DNA of 64,000 nucleotides from Melanocharis versteri (taxonomy: Eukaryota > Chordata > Aves > Passeriformes > Melanocharitidae): assembly GCA_013397845.1 (NCBI GenBank), contig VZTG01000476.1, positions 653,009-717,008 of the forward strand. Reading direction: 5' to 3'. The notes under the pieces were generated by a model. That model had not been told where the DNA came from. It ran no database searches and saw only the letters and a list, made by a program, of their open reading frames with translations. Position 1 is the first letter of the stretch. Every line of letters starts with the position of its first letter. Below are positions 50,501 through 62,355 of the stretch, in pieces. Made by a program: the position numbers and the translations under genes.

Positions 50501-51239
50501 AATGGAGCAAATGCTGCACTTTCCTGTTATTCAACAGAAGGCTGTTGAAGTTTGTATTTATCTGTGCTGTCTAGGTTTGAAAGCCCTGCTGTGGTAAAAA
50601 TTTCCCTGTATGGCTCTTCCGCTTTTGGGGGATGGGGTCTGTGGTTTTCCCTAGGTTTGAAAAGCACCTCAGTGTTGTTATTGTAATAAAAATAAATAGT
50701 AATGACAATAATAAAAGAAAAGTGATATTGTGTTTGTAACCACTGCTGAAACAGAGGTGGTGAATGATGGCCGTGTTTAGCCAGACTGCTGATGCAGGAA
50801 TACAGAAACTGGAAAGATATCAACCAGACTGATTTAAGACTTGGAGAGAGCACAGAGCTGCGAGATTGATAGCACAGAAAGGAATCTCTTGGTTGAGGTC
50901 CATGGCCTGCATCAGAGCTTTGGGGATTGATAGCACACGGCACCATCAATCTCACAGCAGCAAATGGGATGACTATTCTCCATGAAGAATGGGCCATATT
51001 AAATACCCTGACATCCATTAGATTGAGAACTGCAAAATGAGTAAGGAAGAGTACATGTTTGTAGAGATAATACAGTGCTGATTTTTGTGCAGTTTGTTTT
51101 GCTGCAGAAAATAACCTCACTGGCTATTCCAAGCTCAGCTCCCAGAAGTTGCAAGTCATGCTGGAAATAATAATAACAAGAATAAAAATGCACAGGGGGT
51201 AGCAAATATGTAAGGGAGAGTGACTTCTTAAAATTTAAG
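47584..51239. other. Non-coding stretch, nothing firm
   Basis: The sequence is AT-rich, with long T-rich runs around 48200-48500. A partial direct repeat (agagct followed within a few bases by gattgatagcaca) occurs at 50854-50876 and 50914-50937. The 197-codon minus-strand frame at 50527-51120 begins at GTG and has no domain. Simple aataata-like text lies at 50680-50720 and 51165-51185. Confidence 0.55.
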
Positions 51240-51370
51240 GCCTGGTTTAACGGGGCTTTGAGAAACCTGGTCTAGAGGAAGGTGTCCCTTCCCATGGCAG
51301 GGGGTTGGAACCGGATGATCTGTGAGGTCATTTCCAACACAAACCATTCTAGGCTTGTATGATTCTATGA
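51240..51370 (+). mobile_element. CR1 LINE 3' terminus with octamer tail
   Basis: The last 130 bases of a CR1 element are clear: ggggctttgagaaacctggt, ctagaggaaggtgtcccttc, ccatggcagggggttggaac, cggatgatctgtgaggtcat, ttccaacacaaaccattcta, ending in gtatgattctatga. The short ATTCTATG-type terminal repeat is diagnostic of CR1. This copy is less diverged than the one at 37925-38050 and is 5'-truncated to the 3' untranslated part, so it has no coding capacity. Confidence 0.92.
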
Positions 51371-54300
51371 AAATTAAAGTGCAAAAATTAAGCAACATAG
51401 CTCATTGTGATGTGTTTAACATTTTTGATTTGTGTTTCATTAAATATTTTGTATAGTACATCCTGGCCATTTTCATGCTGAATCTTCTGTTTGTAAACCA
51501 GTGGCAAAAAAATTCCTTTATTGTACCTTGTGCTTTGATTCTCCTTGTGTTATGAAGCTCATGAAACTGAAAGCTTTAGGTAGACACATCTTGCTTCAAA
51601 TCTATGGAGTTATCTGCATGAATTGGCTGGCATTTATTATTTAATATTTTTATTTAATATAGCCATATAGCCTCCTTCAAGAATCCCATCCAATATCACA
51701 TTATTCCATCAGAAAAGTGTCATTTACTCACTCTAGCATTTCAAGGGATGTGGAAACTACTTTTCTCCCCATGTGGACACAGCTCCCTTAGCAAACATTG
51801 CTGCTCAGAACACTGGCAGATGCATTGCTAAGTGAAAATAACCATCTCCTCTGTGAAATGATTCTGATAGCAGCAATCCAGAAACAAAGGCATTAAAGGA
51901 CACAACACAGGCAGTAAAAGCTGTTGTTGCCTTCCAATAGTAAAGAAATCCATGAATAGTAGAGGATCACCCCTGAAATCTGGGGGGTTGTTTGCTCCTC
52001 TAAATCCTTACAATTTTCTAATATGTTTAGATGTTCAGCATAAAATTAGGGAAGTAGTATCGAACCTCTGTAAAGCAAAATGATTTTTAAAAGTTTTGTT
52101 CAGAAGTCTGTGGAGAAAAAAATACTTTAACCTAAATTTATCTTCTGTAGTGTCTGGAGGCAAATAGCAATATTACTAGAGAGCAAGGAGTATCCAATTG
52201 CGCTTGCTGGAGGAAATTTCCAGCTTTGAATAATGTGGTACTAGATTTTAGTGCTCATGTGTGACATTACTTCTGCCCCCCTTTTTATACTTTAGCTTTT
52301 TTACTTTTTTAGTAATTTCCTCAGGTTTTACTTTAGAAGGCTACAGAATTGCTTATCTTATAGTTTTGTTGGGCTTGACTGTGATGGCAGGAGTTGTCTC
52401 TTGAATACTTCTGGAAGATAAGAGGGATTTAAAATATGGTGCACCTGAATCAAGGAAAATTCTCATTTTCAGAGATTCAGGGAAGCACTAAAATTAAAGT
52501 ATGGTCTTTATGGACTATCTCTTTTGTCTGAGAAACCGGGATTTCCAGCAGGAGTGATAAGCATTCTTAGATCATGCTAAATAAATCGGTTTGTTGTTTG
52601 GGTTTACTGTATTACACAGACAGACTTCTGGTTGGAAAAAGTATTTAAAAAAATATTCCATTTTAAATGTTTTGCAACATTTGAATGACTTTTATAGGCT
52701 TGCTGACAGCTAGATGCAATTTTAAGCATGCCCATGTCCATGAAATAATCGTGTCTCCCTCAGGGAAAAGTTTCTGGGAAGGGCTAACTGCAGCTCTAAC
52801 CATTTAATAAGAAAAATAAACTGTTGCTCTCCTGGTCCTTAAGGAAGACTTAGAGGTAATCACATTTAGATTCTTAGAAGACTTTTGTAGTAGTCCAGAC
52901 GGGATTTTAAAGTCAAAAGTGAAAACTAAATATAGCTGGAGTAATTCTAGCGCTCGTGTGTCACAAACTCAGGCTTTAGTAGGAATGTTGTGGCGAGGCT
53001 GATGCCGAAACACAAATGTTGCCTTAGTGTCAGACTGTGACAGATGGAAATGATAGTCCTGTGCAGAGGGAGGCTGAGCTGGCATGGGCAGAATATCCCC
53101 TTAATCTGCAGAGAATTTCCAAGTAGTAACACCAACTAAGAGTAACTGAGTGTGCAAAGAAAAAAGCCCCACATGTGCAGCACAGCCCGTTTGGGAAAAC
53201 ATGGACATGATGGGACCTACCAATGACAAATGAAATTCAGCCCGGGTAAATGAATAAACAATGAAACCAAAAGCCATTCATAAACTGGAAAATATGCTGA
53301 TATCTAGACAAATAGAGCAATCTGGGTGTTTCTGCATTAAAATAATCCCTAAAGTATTCATCCCAATGTGTACTGGCAGTGAAAAACAAATCAAGCAGTG
53401 GAGTGAATTGAATTGCCCGTTCTGTGCGCTATAAATCATAAGGAAATCCAAGCACTTTTATTGCTCCATATGGTAGAGTTGGACATTGTCTAGTACTGTT
53501 TATAACACTGCTCACATCAAAGCAGGAAAGTTAAAATTGCTGGAGAAGGTGGATCCAAAAACAGCCAACTCAGAAAAAGAAAATGGTTAACCTAACCATT
53601 AACAGAGAAAAATAGAATGACATTCAAGTTCACAACAGCCAAAGGGAAAAGAACAAAAAAGAATCAAATTAATTCTAGGATCTTCTGGTTAGTGAAGGAA
53701 ATTTGTGATTGAAAATAGAGGAGAATGGGAAACTGGGTGGATGTTTAGGCAAAATTCCACATCCAAACAAAATGCACATTTAATTATGTGTGTTATTCCA
53801 GTCAGAAGTGAGCTAATGGAAGTAGCACTACCTGGAGCTCTCGTACATGCCCAAATCCTGCCAAAGAGAAGGATTTTTTTGGATGAGCCAAGGAGATGGA
53901 TTCTACACAGCAAGGGATGGGTATAGTGTTGACTCCAATATCAGTGTTGTTAGAGAGGTTATCAGATCTCAATCAGCAGTGATACTGCCAGAGTTATGAA
54001 TAAATGCAATTAGAGCAGGGTAATTTGTGAAATTAATGCTGATTTTGTATATAAAATTCTGCTTCTGCCTCTTGGGTTTCTTCATAGCTGTACCCAACTT
54101 TACACCGTATGTTCGCACAGCCCTGGAAACTGGCGGTGGTTGAACTGAGGTGGGCATTGAGCTGGATCTGCTGCCTGCTGCAGCCTCCCGTGTTTAGAAT
54201 TCCGGGGATCCTCTCTCCCAGGCACAGCCCTCGTCTGTGTGGGGAACAGTGCAGAGCACGTCCCGACCCATTCACCTTGCTGCCTTTACACGGGCAGCTG

Positions 54301-54881
54301 GCCTCTTCCTCAGAAGAGTCTCCAGGCATCCGCTGCTTGGGTTTCTCTCTGGTTCAGCTCTGCGCCTGGGGGAGGCTGGGCTGATCGTGTTTGCTGATTG
54401 TAGCTTGCCTCAGGACTGCTGAGTTTGCCTTTTTGAAGTTATAACCTCAGATTTAGGAACTCGCGGGCTAAAATAGCTCATCAAAATATGCAGATGGGAA
54501 AGGGATTGCCCTCCCTTCCTGCTGCATGGAATGAAATTTGTAGAGTCTCCAGTTTTCTTTTTATGGAAGCATTTGGCTTACATATGTCTGTTAGAACTGG
54601 AATGAATTTTAAATGTGTTTCCACTGAGCATAATTAAACATATTAGAGCCTCAGTGAACTGTATTGTCCGATGCCAAACTAAAGACTGCAAGGAGTAAAA
54701 GGAATTAAAATGGATGTCAGAGTGAAATGAAGTTAACATTGAACACCTCCATTAAGATCAATAAAAAATTTGTTGTCGTTCAGTGTATTTAACAAGGGTC
54801 TGGAGACATAAAATGAAGTGTCTCATTGGTTAAAATTAAAACACTGAAATGCTGCTAGGAGATCACAGGTAATATAGCTAC
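51371..54881. other. Non-coding stretch with GC-richer patch at 54090-54400
   Basis: No gene is recognised. The patch at 54090-54400 is GC-rich with roughly 11 CpG in 300 bases, below island level; frames of 61-98 codons are open on both strands. The DNA after 54580 is AT-rich and non-repetitive. No further CR1 text was seen. Confidence 0.55.
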
Positions 54882-55093
54882 CTGAGAATATATCACAGTT
54901 CTAGCAGCAGCCTGATAATTAAACTTTTGTCTCAAGTGCAAAACCTCTTTCATGTAATAGGATACTGGAACTTGTGTAGGTGAAATGATGAATGGAAGCA
55001 GATATTTCAATTCTGTATTTTTAGACACTTTGGTAAAGAAACCAACATCAAAGCTCAATTCAGTGTATTGCTGTTTATTCCCAAAAGTACCAT
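54882..55093 (-). other. Candidate internal exon, unrecognised protein
   Basis: On the minus strand 212 bases lie between an acceptor (aaaccaaacag, with a long T/C-rich run 20-45 bases upstream and no other AG between) and a donor CAG|GTAGCT. The frame is open across the segment, with 70 whole codons and a split first codon. It includes GFFTKVSKNTELKYLLPF, then VSYYMKEVLHLRQKFNY. The mix of hydrophobic and charged residues looks protein-like. I recognise no family, and no partner exon can be assigned. It could also be read as part of an 88-codon ATG frame (54855-55121). Chance remains the simplest explanation. Confidence 0.2.
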
Positions 55094-57135
55094 CTGTTTG
55101 GTTTTGCATCAATAAACACATTAATCAGAAGCAGAAAAATAGAAAACATTAGTCAATGATCCAATAAAATTCTATAATATGAACCTAGTAATGAATAAAA
55201 GTTGAGAGATGCATGAAGATAGTGATAACTGATAGAAAATGTAGCCTTCCAGTACATGGCTTATGGTGTTTGAATGAGTTTCAGAATTTAAGTATGAAAA
55301 ATTATTCTAACCTATCCTATTTTTAAGGGTCCTCTGGAACTCTTACCATATAAATTTATAGCACAGTACTTAAATATTAGATGGTTTTATACCATTTTTT
55401 TTCCTGACATAAGGGAAAACCCCTGAGTAAAACAACGCACTGTACATCTGGGAGAAGTATGGGAATTTTTCCCTGCCTTTATTAAAGATTCCAGGGATCC
55501 TTTTGCAACACAATATAACTGAAATTATCATGTTAAATGTTATTTATCATTGTAAAGATGTTCCTGTCCTCTTTGACTTCTTCTCATGTACCTTACTGAC
55601 TTGATTTTGCTGTGTGTTCTCCTCGGATGTTTTAATTCCACATAAAATCAAGAGGTGTTAATAGGAGTATTTAATTCTAGTATTTAATTTGGTGCTCGCC
55701 TGCTGACAACTTTTGAACGCATTGTCCAACCAAAGCTGACAAAGAAATCAGTGATTGCTCATTCATGGAAATAGGTGGGTGAGAGAAGAAGGGAGACCCA
55801 ATCACTCTGAAAAGACATAGAAATGCTTGCACTGGATCATACATCTGCCCCAGTCACAAGAAGACTTTTGGAGTAATCCAAAATAAAAATGCGCACAGGG
55901 CCAGGCTTTCTTATTTCTGATGAAAATGATGCATTTTGTGCACATAGAGACTTATATGGGCTTTTCCTTTGTATCCATGTATATCTAAAAATACGCAATC
56001 TCTTTATATTCAAGCAAACATTCAAAATATCTCTTTAAATTCAAGCATCGTGGTGTGCTCAGGAGAATAAAATCTGCCCTGTAAGACAGTCATAAACTGA
56101 AACCTGTTTTACATGTTCTGACTTAAAATAACAACAAAAATCTCTTTAAATTGAACCATCTCACTTTAAATTAAAGATGCTGATCCAGTTCCTCCATCTC
56201 CTCTAAAATCTGACACACACACACCTCTTACTTTAAATCATGACAAGTGTTTCGTAAGCATGAATTTTTAGACTACTGGAGCATAAGATCTTCTGGTGGA
56301 TTTTGTCACCAACACATGTTCTCCTAAAACTATACTAATCCTGAAAAGCTGATGCAATGAATTTACACTTCCTAGAAAAGTCAAATGAAAAATTTTCACT
56401 GTGTTCAGTGTAACTCCATTGACTTCCATGGATTTTCTGTTGATTTATGTGAGTATGAATGAAATTAGAAAGGGCCCAGTAGAATAAGTTGTAGTTTACA
56501 CAAAAAGGATTTATTGCAAGGACTCATCAAGAGAATTTTTCAGCGTAATTTATAAACTGTTTACTGACTATGGCTGACCTTCAAAATTGCTATTAAATAT
56601 TCACTCTAAGGACTACTCTGTATATTTAACTAAAGCCTCAGTTTAAAAAGGTTGCCAGTCATTTCTACCTTGAGTCTATGTTTTCCTCCCAGTTTCAATG
56701 TAAGACAAAATTTATAGCTAGAAAAGGCATGTCTTTTCCATTCGGAATTGACAACAAAAAGTCCAATATTTTTTGATGAATAGTCTTATTTTATCACTCT
56801 AAATGTCCACCGGTATCAGTGTGTTGGATTAAGAATATTTCATTCTTTCCTATTTCTATGACGTGTCCTCATGTCTCTAAGATTTTGTCCTGCCTACGTT
56901 TATTGGAGTACATAAGGCACTGTTATTTTGTGTACCACTCATGTGGCTGAAGTCCTCACCTTCTTGCATGTGCTGGAGTAGAATATCTTCTCTGCAGTGT
57001 TATTAGCAAAAAAGTTTCCTTTAACCATGTTCCAGCCAGAATGTGGTACCGCTGTGCTTTTGTAGGGTAGAAACACCCTTTGAAACAATGCTAGGAGGTG
57101 TTAGCTAATCCTTTTCAATGATGTCTTTTTACAGC
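55094..57135. other. AT-rich non-coding stretch
   Basis: Frames are short. A short CA tract (about six units) lies at 56214-56224. On the minus strand a poly(A)-signal-like AATAAA (plus-strand tttatt at 56899-56904) lies about 240 bases past the stop of the long frame to the right. This hexamer is common by chance. Confidence 0.55.
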
Positions 57136-57957
57136 CTAATCGAGATAAACCCCAGGAGGGAAAGAGAGGTTTGCGAGATGGATCTGCGCCCCGTGTGGTT
57201 TTTCAAATGGATTAAAAGTCCATTTTATTAACAGAGTGCAGTGTAGTATGAAATAAACCTGGAAGCGTATGGGTTTGCCCTGCCGGAGAGCCATAGGATG
57301 GAGCTCTGCTGTGATTTTCCCAGTCCCAGCCTCCCTCTGCCAGGAAACCTCAGCAGCACTGGGCCAACATCTGAACCTCTGCTGTTGTTCTGGGGCTGGT
57401 GGCAGCGAGCTGTTTGGGACAGTGGTTATCCAGGACTGGTTATCCAGGGCTGGGAAGGGTGAGCACTCACTGGAGGCAGCACGTGGGTTTGGGGCAGCCT
57501 GAGTCTTTGCAGGCGGCTGTTTCCTCTCTCTGCTGGGAAAAAAGTGAGCTCGCTTGGATATTTGGTATTCTTCAGGTCCACATCTGTGATCACTGTGGAT
57601 AATCCTTGGGTGGAGTGCACCGGTTATCTGCAAATTAAGCTCCATTAGGGGAAAATTTCCATACGCTTTTTTCCCCGTTAATAAAATATCTTTCTCTCTT
57701 GAAGAAAAAATCAGTTTGACCTCAAGAGCTGCAAATACATCTGCAAGATAAAGATAAGTTCTGTTTGAACTACCAGGGTCCTGGGACATTTTCTGGCACT
57801 CGGCCTTTCTCTTGAGCCTCTGATCTTTCCTCTGCAGCTGCCGGGACCACGAGGGACAGGTTTTCCTTTCTATAAATTGAATTGCCAAAACACAGCTCCT
57901 ACAAAAGGCAGCCAACACCATCTTCTTCCCAGACCAAGGGAGTGATGACATGAACAT
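57136..57957 (-). CDS. Possible unrecognised protein, 273 aa, longest frame in window
   Basis: The minus-strand frame runs 273 codons from the first ATG (57957) to a TAG at 57136. It stays open upstream to a TAA, passing a TTG at 58083 that I do not accept as a start. A splice-acceptor-like ttttttaag ends at 58087, with a ctgac branch-like word before it, so the segment could instead be a terminal exon 57136-58086. The N-terminal third is protein-like and rich in cysteine: EEVFGCLQHGQECFEELEC, a hydrophobic stretch MVLAAFCRSCVLAIQ, then basic QLQRKDQRLKRK. The C-terminal half is proline/serine/glutamine-rich and looks like translated GC-rich DNA. No known family was recognised. In DNA of this composition such a length is uncommon but not decisive. 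Overlapping plus-strand frames of 67-77 codons are also open. Confidence 0.2.
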   Translation of the reverse strand: MFMSSLPWSGKKMVLAAFCRSCVLAIQFIERKTCPSWSRQLQRKDQRLKRKAECQKMSQDPGSSNRTYLYLADVFAALEVKLIFSSREKDILLTGKKAYGNFPLMELNLQITGALHPRIIHSDHRCGPEEYQISKRAHFFPSRERKQPPAKTQAAPNPRAASSECSPFPALDNQSWITTVPNSSLPPAPEQQQRFRCWPSAAEVSWQREAGTGKITAELHPMALRQGKPIRFQVYFILHCTLLIKWTFNPFEKPHGAQIHLANLSFPPGVYLD

Positions 57958-58086
57958 ACATTCCAGCTCTTCAAAACATTCTTGCCCATGCTGCAAACAG
58001 CCAAAGACTTCCTCACATGCACCACATAAAGTATCCCACGTAGCTGCCTGGATTTCTGTTGTATTTCTTAATATTTCCTCCAAGAG

Positions 58087-61000
58087 CTTAAAAAACGTTT
58101 TAAATTAAGTCAGTTGCAGCTGCTCTGTCAGGAATTCACTAAGCACTGCAGCCACTGAAGCAATTAAAAAAATGGCACAGAAGGTAATTAAAAGCCTTAC
58201 TGGTTCTTGCTATTAGACTGACATTTTAAATGCCTCTAGATGTTTTATTGTGCCAATAACCTATTTCCCTAGTCTCGAAGAGAAATACAACTGACATCAG
58301 TAATTTAGTAAAGTATTCTACAGGTATCATAATGTTCCAACTAGAAATCTATATTAAATCACTGTGGTTTTCCGTTCTGCACAGTCCTCACCGCTCAGCT
58401 TAATGAAACAGTGGTTATTTGTTAATGAGTATTAGAGCTTAGTCCCTCATTCTCATTCCCTGTAGTGAGCTGTGTAATATTTGTATTACTTGTGCACAAA
58501 GAGATGCTTTCTGGTTATCATGAGCATGTGGGCTTCGGGGAGTCAGGCAGAGATTGTCCTTTTCCTGTGCAGCAGCAGAGCAGGAATCCTGGTTTGTTGT
58601 ACGGGGCTGCACAGTCGCCTTCCCCTGCCCCAAGGAGCTTTACTAATGAGAAATGCTGAACAGTTTGTGACTGGCTGCTGTCCACAAGCTCTGCAAGGAC
58701 AGAGTGGGGCTTCTCAGTCCTTCTCTGTCCTCAAGTCCGGTGTTTGCAGACAGATTAATCCAAGGAAGTCCCTCCCAGAAACTCGTGTCAGTCCCCACGG
58801 CCAGAAAAGTCAGGCTGCTTTAGTATAATCCTTAATATAACTCCACCCTTAGTACAACCCCTTGTCAGTCCAGCATGGGAAGCTGGTAGGATATTAGGCA
58901 TTTTTCTACCTTTCAGTTGAAGATTCAAGCAGACACTTTAAAAGGATGCAGGGAAAATATTTCATTATAAAATTTTTCCTGATAGCCTCAAAATGTGAAC
59001 GTGCAAATCCTTTTCATCATGCCAATGAACTAATGTTTTTCATCCCTGATAGAAAGTGATAGGAAAAACACATGACAGAGAGGAAGGTAACTGGAGGTTG
59101 CTTAATTTTTTCAATTTTGCTTGATTTATTTTGTAGAATGCAGAGGGGCATAAAATCAGACCAGAATTCAAGCATATTACACTTACCTGTAAAGCACAGA
59201 GAAGTTAGACTATGGCGAGCAGCCTTGTGTTATAGGTGTTATTATGTCTCGGGGTTTGACAGAAATTATTCTGATGTGTAAGCACGAGGAGCAGCATTAA
59301 TGCTGAGCTGTCAGCTTTTATCCCATTTTTTCTCTCCTGGGTCACTCTAAAGCTGTGTAAACAGGGGTGCTTTAGAAGGGATTCCAGCAATAAACAAACC
59401 CACACATATCCCTGTGACTCGGGAGAAAGCCCGCACAGGCTTGCTCACAGTGACCTCTGTGGGGTCTTCTGATTGAAACCCTGCTGATCCACACTACCCA
59501 TCCCTACAGTCTGCATCAACAGGAATGTAAAATGGCAAAATTCTCTTGGCGCTAATCTCCAAAGCCACGTCTAATTCTCGTTTTTAATGAGGCATTGAAT
59601 TATTCGGTGCAGTGAGATGCCTGTCAGTTTGCAGCACAGCTCCCTGCGTGCTGTTGTGCCACCAGAGATAAACAATCAGTAGGACTGATCAGGCGGGCAA
59701 TCACTTAAACAAATCTGAGTAGGAAAAAAAAATGCACATGCACTGCTCAGGATGAAACAGATATTTTGATAAAGTTGCATATTGAAAATATCTGATGTGT
59801 GAATACAGTGACTGGCAGTGACTAATTAATAGTGAGTTAGCTTTTGCATAAATGATGTCTTTTCTAGAGTTGCAGTGGGAGGAAGGTCTAAGAAGCAGAA
59901 GATGAAGATCCATGGTCAGTTCCTCATTTTGCCACAGGTTTAGACCTCATGTCCACAAAGTAAGAAGGCTTTAAAGACCCACCACGAACCACAACCCAAC
60001 TGCAGTGTCCCTGTCCTTGCTGCTGAGCCATCCTGCCTGTATTTGTCATCACAACCCTGAGCACCACAACAAAACAGAGAGTGGATGTTTGCTCGTGCCC
60101 TCAGGAAATGGTTTGAGCGTTGCTGGTGATGCCTGGACTGCTGTGTAGAAATCTTTGCCATGGTCTCATACCAGTAAGCCAGTAGTGATTCAAGCACTTC
60201 GGTTACACAGATCTGCTCTGTTGTTCATTAAGTCAGTGTTTTCTGTTGCGTTTGAAGGGCAGCAAATAAACAAATCAGACAGTTTATCACCTGTTTCCAC
60301 TGCATCCTGGTTTAACTGTCGCTATTTAAGGCCACGTGATGGATATATTGATTTCTGCATCTACCTACATCCCAGCCAAGCCATCACTTCCTTTGGGTTT
60401 ATCTTCAAAGGAGCTCTCAGCTGTTTCACAAAATCTTTTTTTTTTAAAGAAATCGTCTGTCACAAAAAAAAATTCATTAAATATCAGAATTTTATTTTAA
60501 AAACCCAGTCCTTGTCTTCTACTTGGGTTAGAGTGTATTGAGTGTCTTTTAACAAGACAGAGAGGGTTCCTTTCTGGCAAAACCCTGCCAAGCTGGACTC
60601 TTGTGCTGTCATCTTTGTGTACAGAAAAGATCACTCTGAGAAATTCTGATTCTGTTCGAGCTCCATGGCGTGCCAGAACAGCACATCTGAAGTCACTGCC
60701 CAGCTGCTTGTGATGGCTCTTCGTGCCAGAAGTTGTCCCCCTTCAGCCTCCTGGCTGAGCTGCTCGTGGGACTCCTCCAAATGCATCATTTAGCGTGGGC
60801 AGCCTCAGTAATGACAGGTTCTCATCGAGCCAGAGGGGCAGCACGGTGGCATCCAGCAGAGAACACGTGCCCACAGCTCAGGGGAATGTGGCTTTACAGG
60901 CAGCAAAATCCTCTGGAGCTGCGAAACTCTTGAAAAGGTTTCTCTGTCTGACATGAAAGTCTGGTGTAAAGTCTGATGCTGTAGAGCGTAAGAACGTTTT

Positions 61001-62113
61001 AATTAGGAAACATCGAGATGGTTGAGTTTAACCGAGTAGTAACCTGAGAGTGTTTGGGTGGGAAATGCTCAGGTGGAATTGTGAAGTGGTGAGGTAGCTC
61101 ACTGGCATGCACTGTAATTTGTTATTAAGGTTATCTGCAGTATCTAACCTTTCAGTAAATGCCAGCTGCATAATGGCTGTCAGTTTTCTCTCTCAGCTAT
61201 TACACTGCAGAAGGTTCTATCTGACCATAAGAATCTATTTAATAAGACTCTAATGGGAAATGACCAGTATCTGAGTATTACAGATTAAAAGTGACAATGC
61301 TAATTGACTGCAGAGGTATCTACATGAAGAGGGACCAGAAAAATCATTTAAGTCTAAATGAAATTGGACTGATTTGATATTTGAAAAAGCATTACATTCC
61401 TCTTGTGTTTGGCAGTGTGGATTAATTGCTCCCTGTGTCAGGTTCCTATGTAGCAGTAGCCTGAGATTGTGGGGAGTGAAGGACAGGAACTTGGGGGATT
61501 TAGAAACACATTCGTTTACTAAAATTAGAAGTACATGGGAAGGTCTGTATTGTACGTAATTCTTATGGTAAGGACTGAAATTAAATTTTGTATCTGCAGT
61601 TCATGATTGCTGGTGAAGCAAATCAGGGGCACAACCACATTTCTGTTCTGAGGATGCAAACTTAATTACCTTTTTTCCTTAGCTTTATAAAAAGCATTTT
61701 GCAAATAGATAAAACAGAGAAATAGAAAATCACAGTTTCATTTTATGAGGAGAAATTGACAGGAATCATAACAATAGGAAAATGATCATATGTGGCATAT
61801 ACTTATCTCAAAAATGACTTAAATCATTAGGTATCAGGTGAATGCCTGTGCTTAATTTCTATATAGTTTACTATGCACAAAGCTTTACTTTCAATCAGAG
61901 GCTGCAGTACAAATTCATTTGTCTGTATGATTTTTTATAGGTCTAACAAGGGAATAAAACACATAGCATTGATTCCAAATAACATGTTATGTTCATAGAA
62001 AAAGCAGAATTTTCATGTGTAAGTACAGAAAGAGTTTTTGGAAAATAAATATTAGACACCCTTTAAAAGTCCCAAGATACTGAGAAAAATTCCCTTCTAG
62101 CATGGCTCCATGT
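58087..62113. other. Non-coding stretch, nothing firm
   Basis: GC-richer patches at 58540-58820 and 60650-60930 hold open frames of up to about 115 codons without recognised domains. A 128-codon plus-strand frame (60155-60541) also lacks any. No repeats of known family, RNA genes or CpG islands were found. Confidence 0.55.
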
Positions 62114-62146
62114 GCTTCAGTAAATAAGCTAGCTTCAGTAAATAAG
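62114..62146 (+). repeat. 18-bp tandem duplication
   Basis: The word gcttcagtaaataag occurs at 62114-62128 and again at 62132-62146, with a period of 18 bases. It is a recent small duplication in AT-rich DNA, lying about 140 bases from the pentanucleotide microsatellite. Confidence 0.85.
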
Positions 62147-62280
62147 ATAAGTGCTCTTTATCTTTGTAAAGATAAAGAAAAGAATTAGGGGTTTAATACA
62201 TTCTGTCACTGCCTCTCCCCAAAAATTAATCCAGTTAAATATTTTGTGTAATAAAGCAGCATATGAGCCACCTTCACAGG

Positions 62281-62355
62281 TTTTGTTTTATTTTATTTTA
62301 TTTTATTTTATTTTATTTTATTTTATTTTATTTTATTTTATTTTATTTTATTTTG
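62281..62355 (+). repeat. (TTTTA)13 pentanucleotide microsatellite
   Basis: Thirteen pure TTTTA units occupy 62286-62350, with a TTTTG variant unit at each end. The tract is uninterrupted, so it should be prone to length change. The long phenylalanine/isoleucine/leucine/tyrosine frames read from it are artefacts. Confidence 0.97.

Noticed and set aside
50527..51120. 197-codon minus-strand frame
   Set aside because: It begins at GTG, has no recognisable domain, and runs through simple aataata-like sequence.
57958..58083. N-terminal extension giving a 315-codon protein from 58083
   Set aside because: The first codon there is TTG. Vertebrate initiation at TTG is rare, and the first ATG of the frame is at 57957. 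The upstream part is kept only as a possible exon extension.
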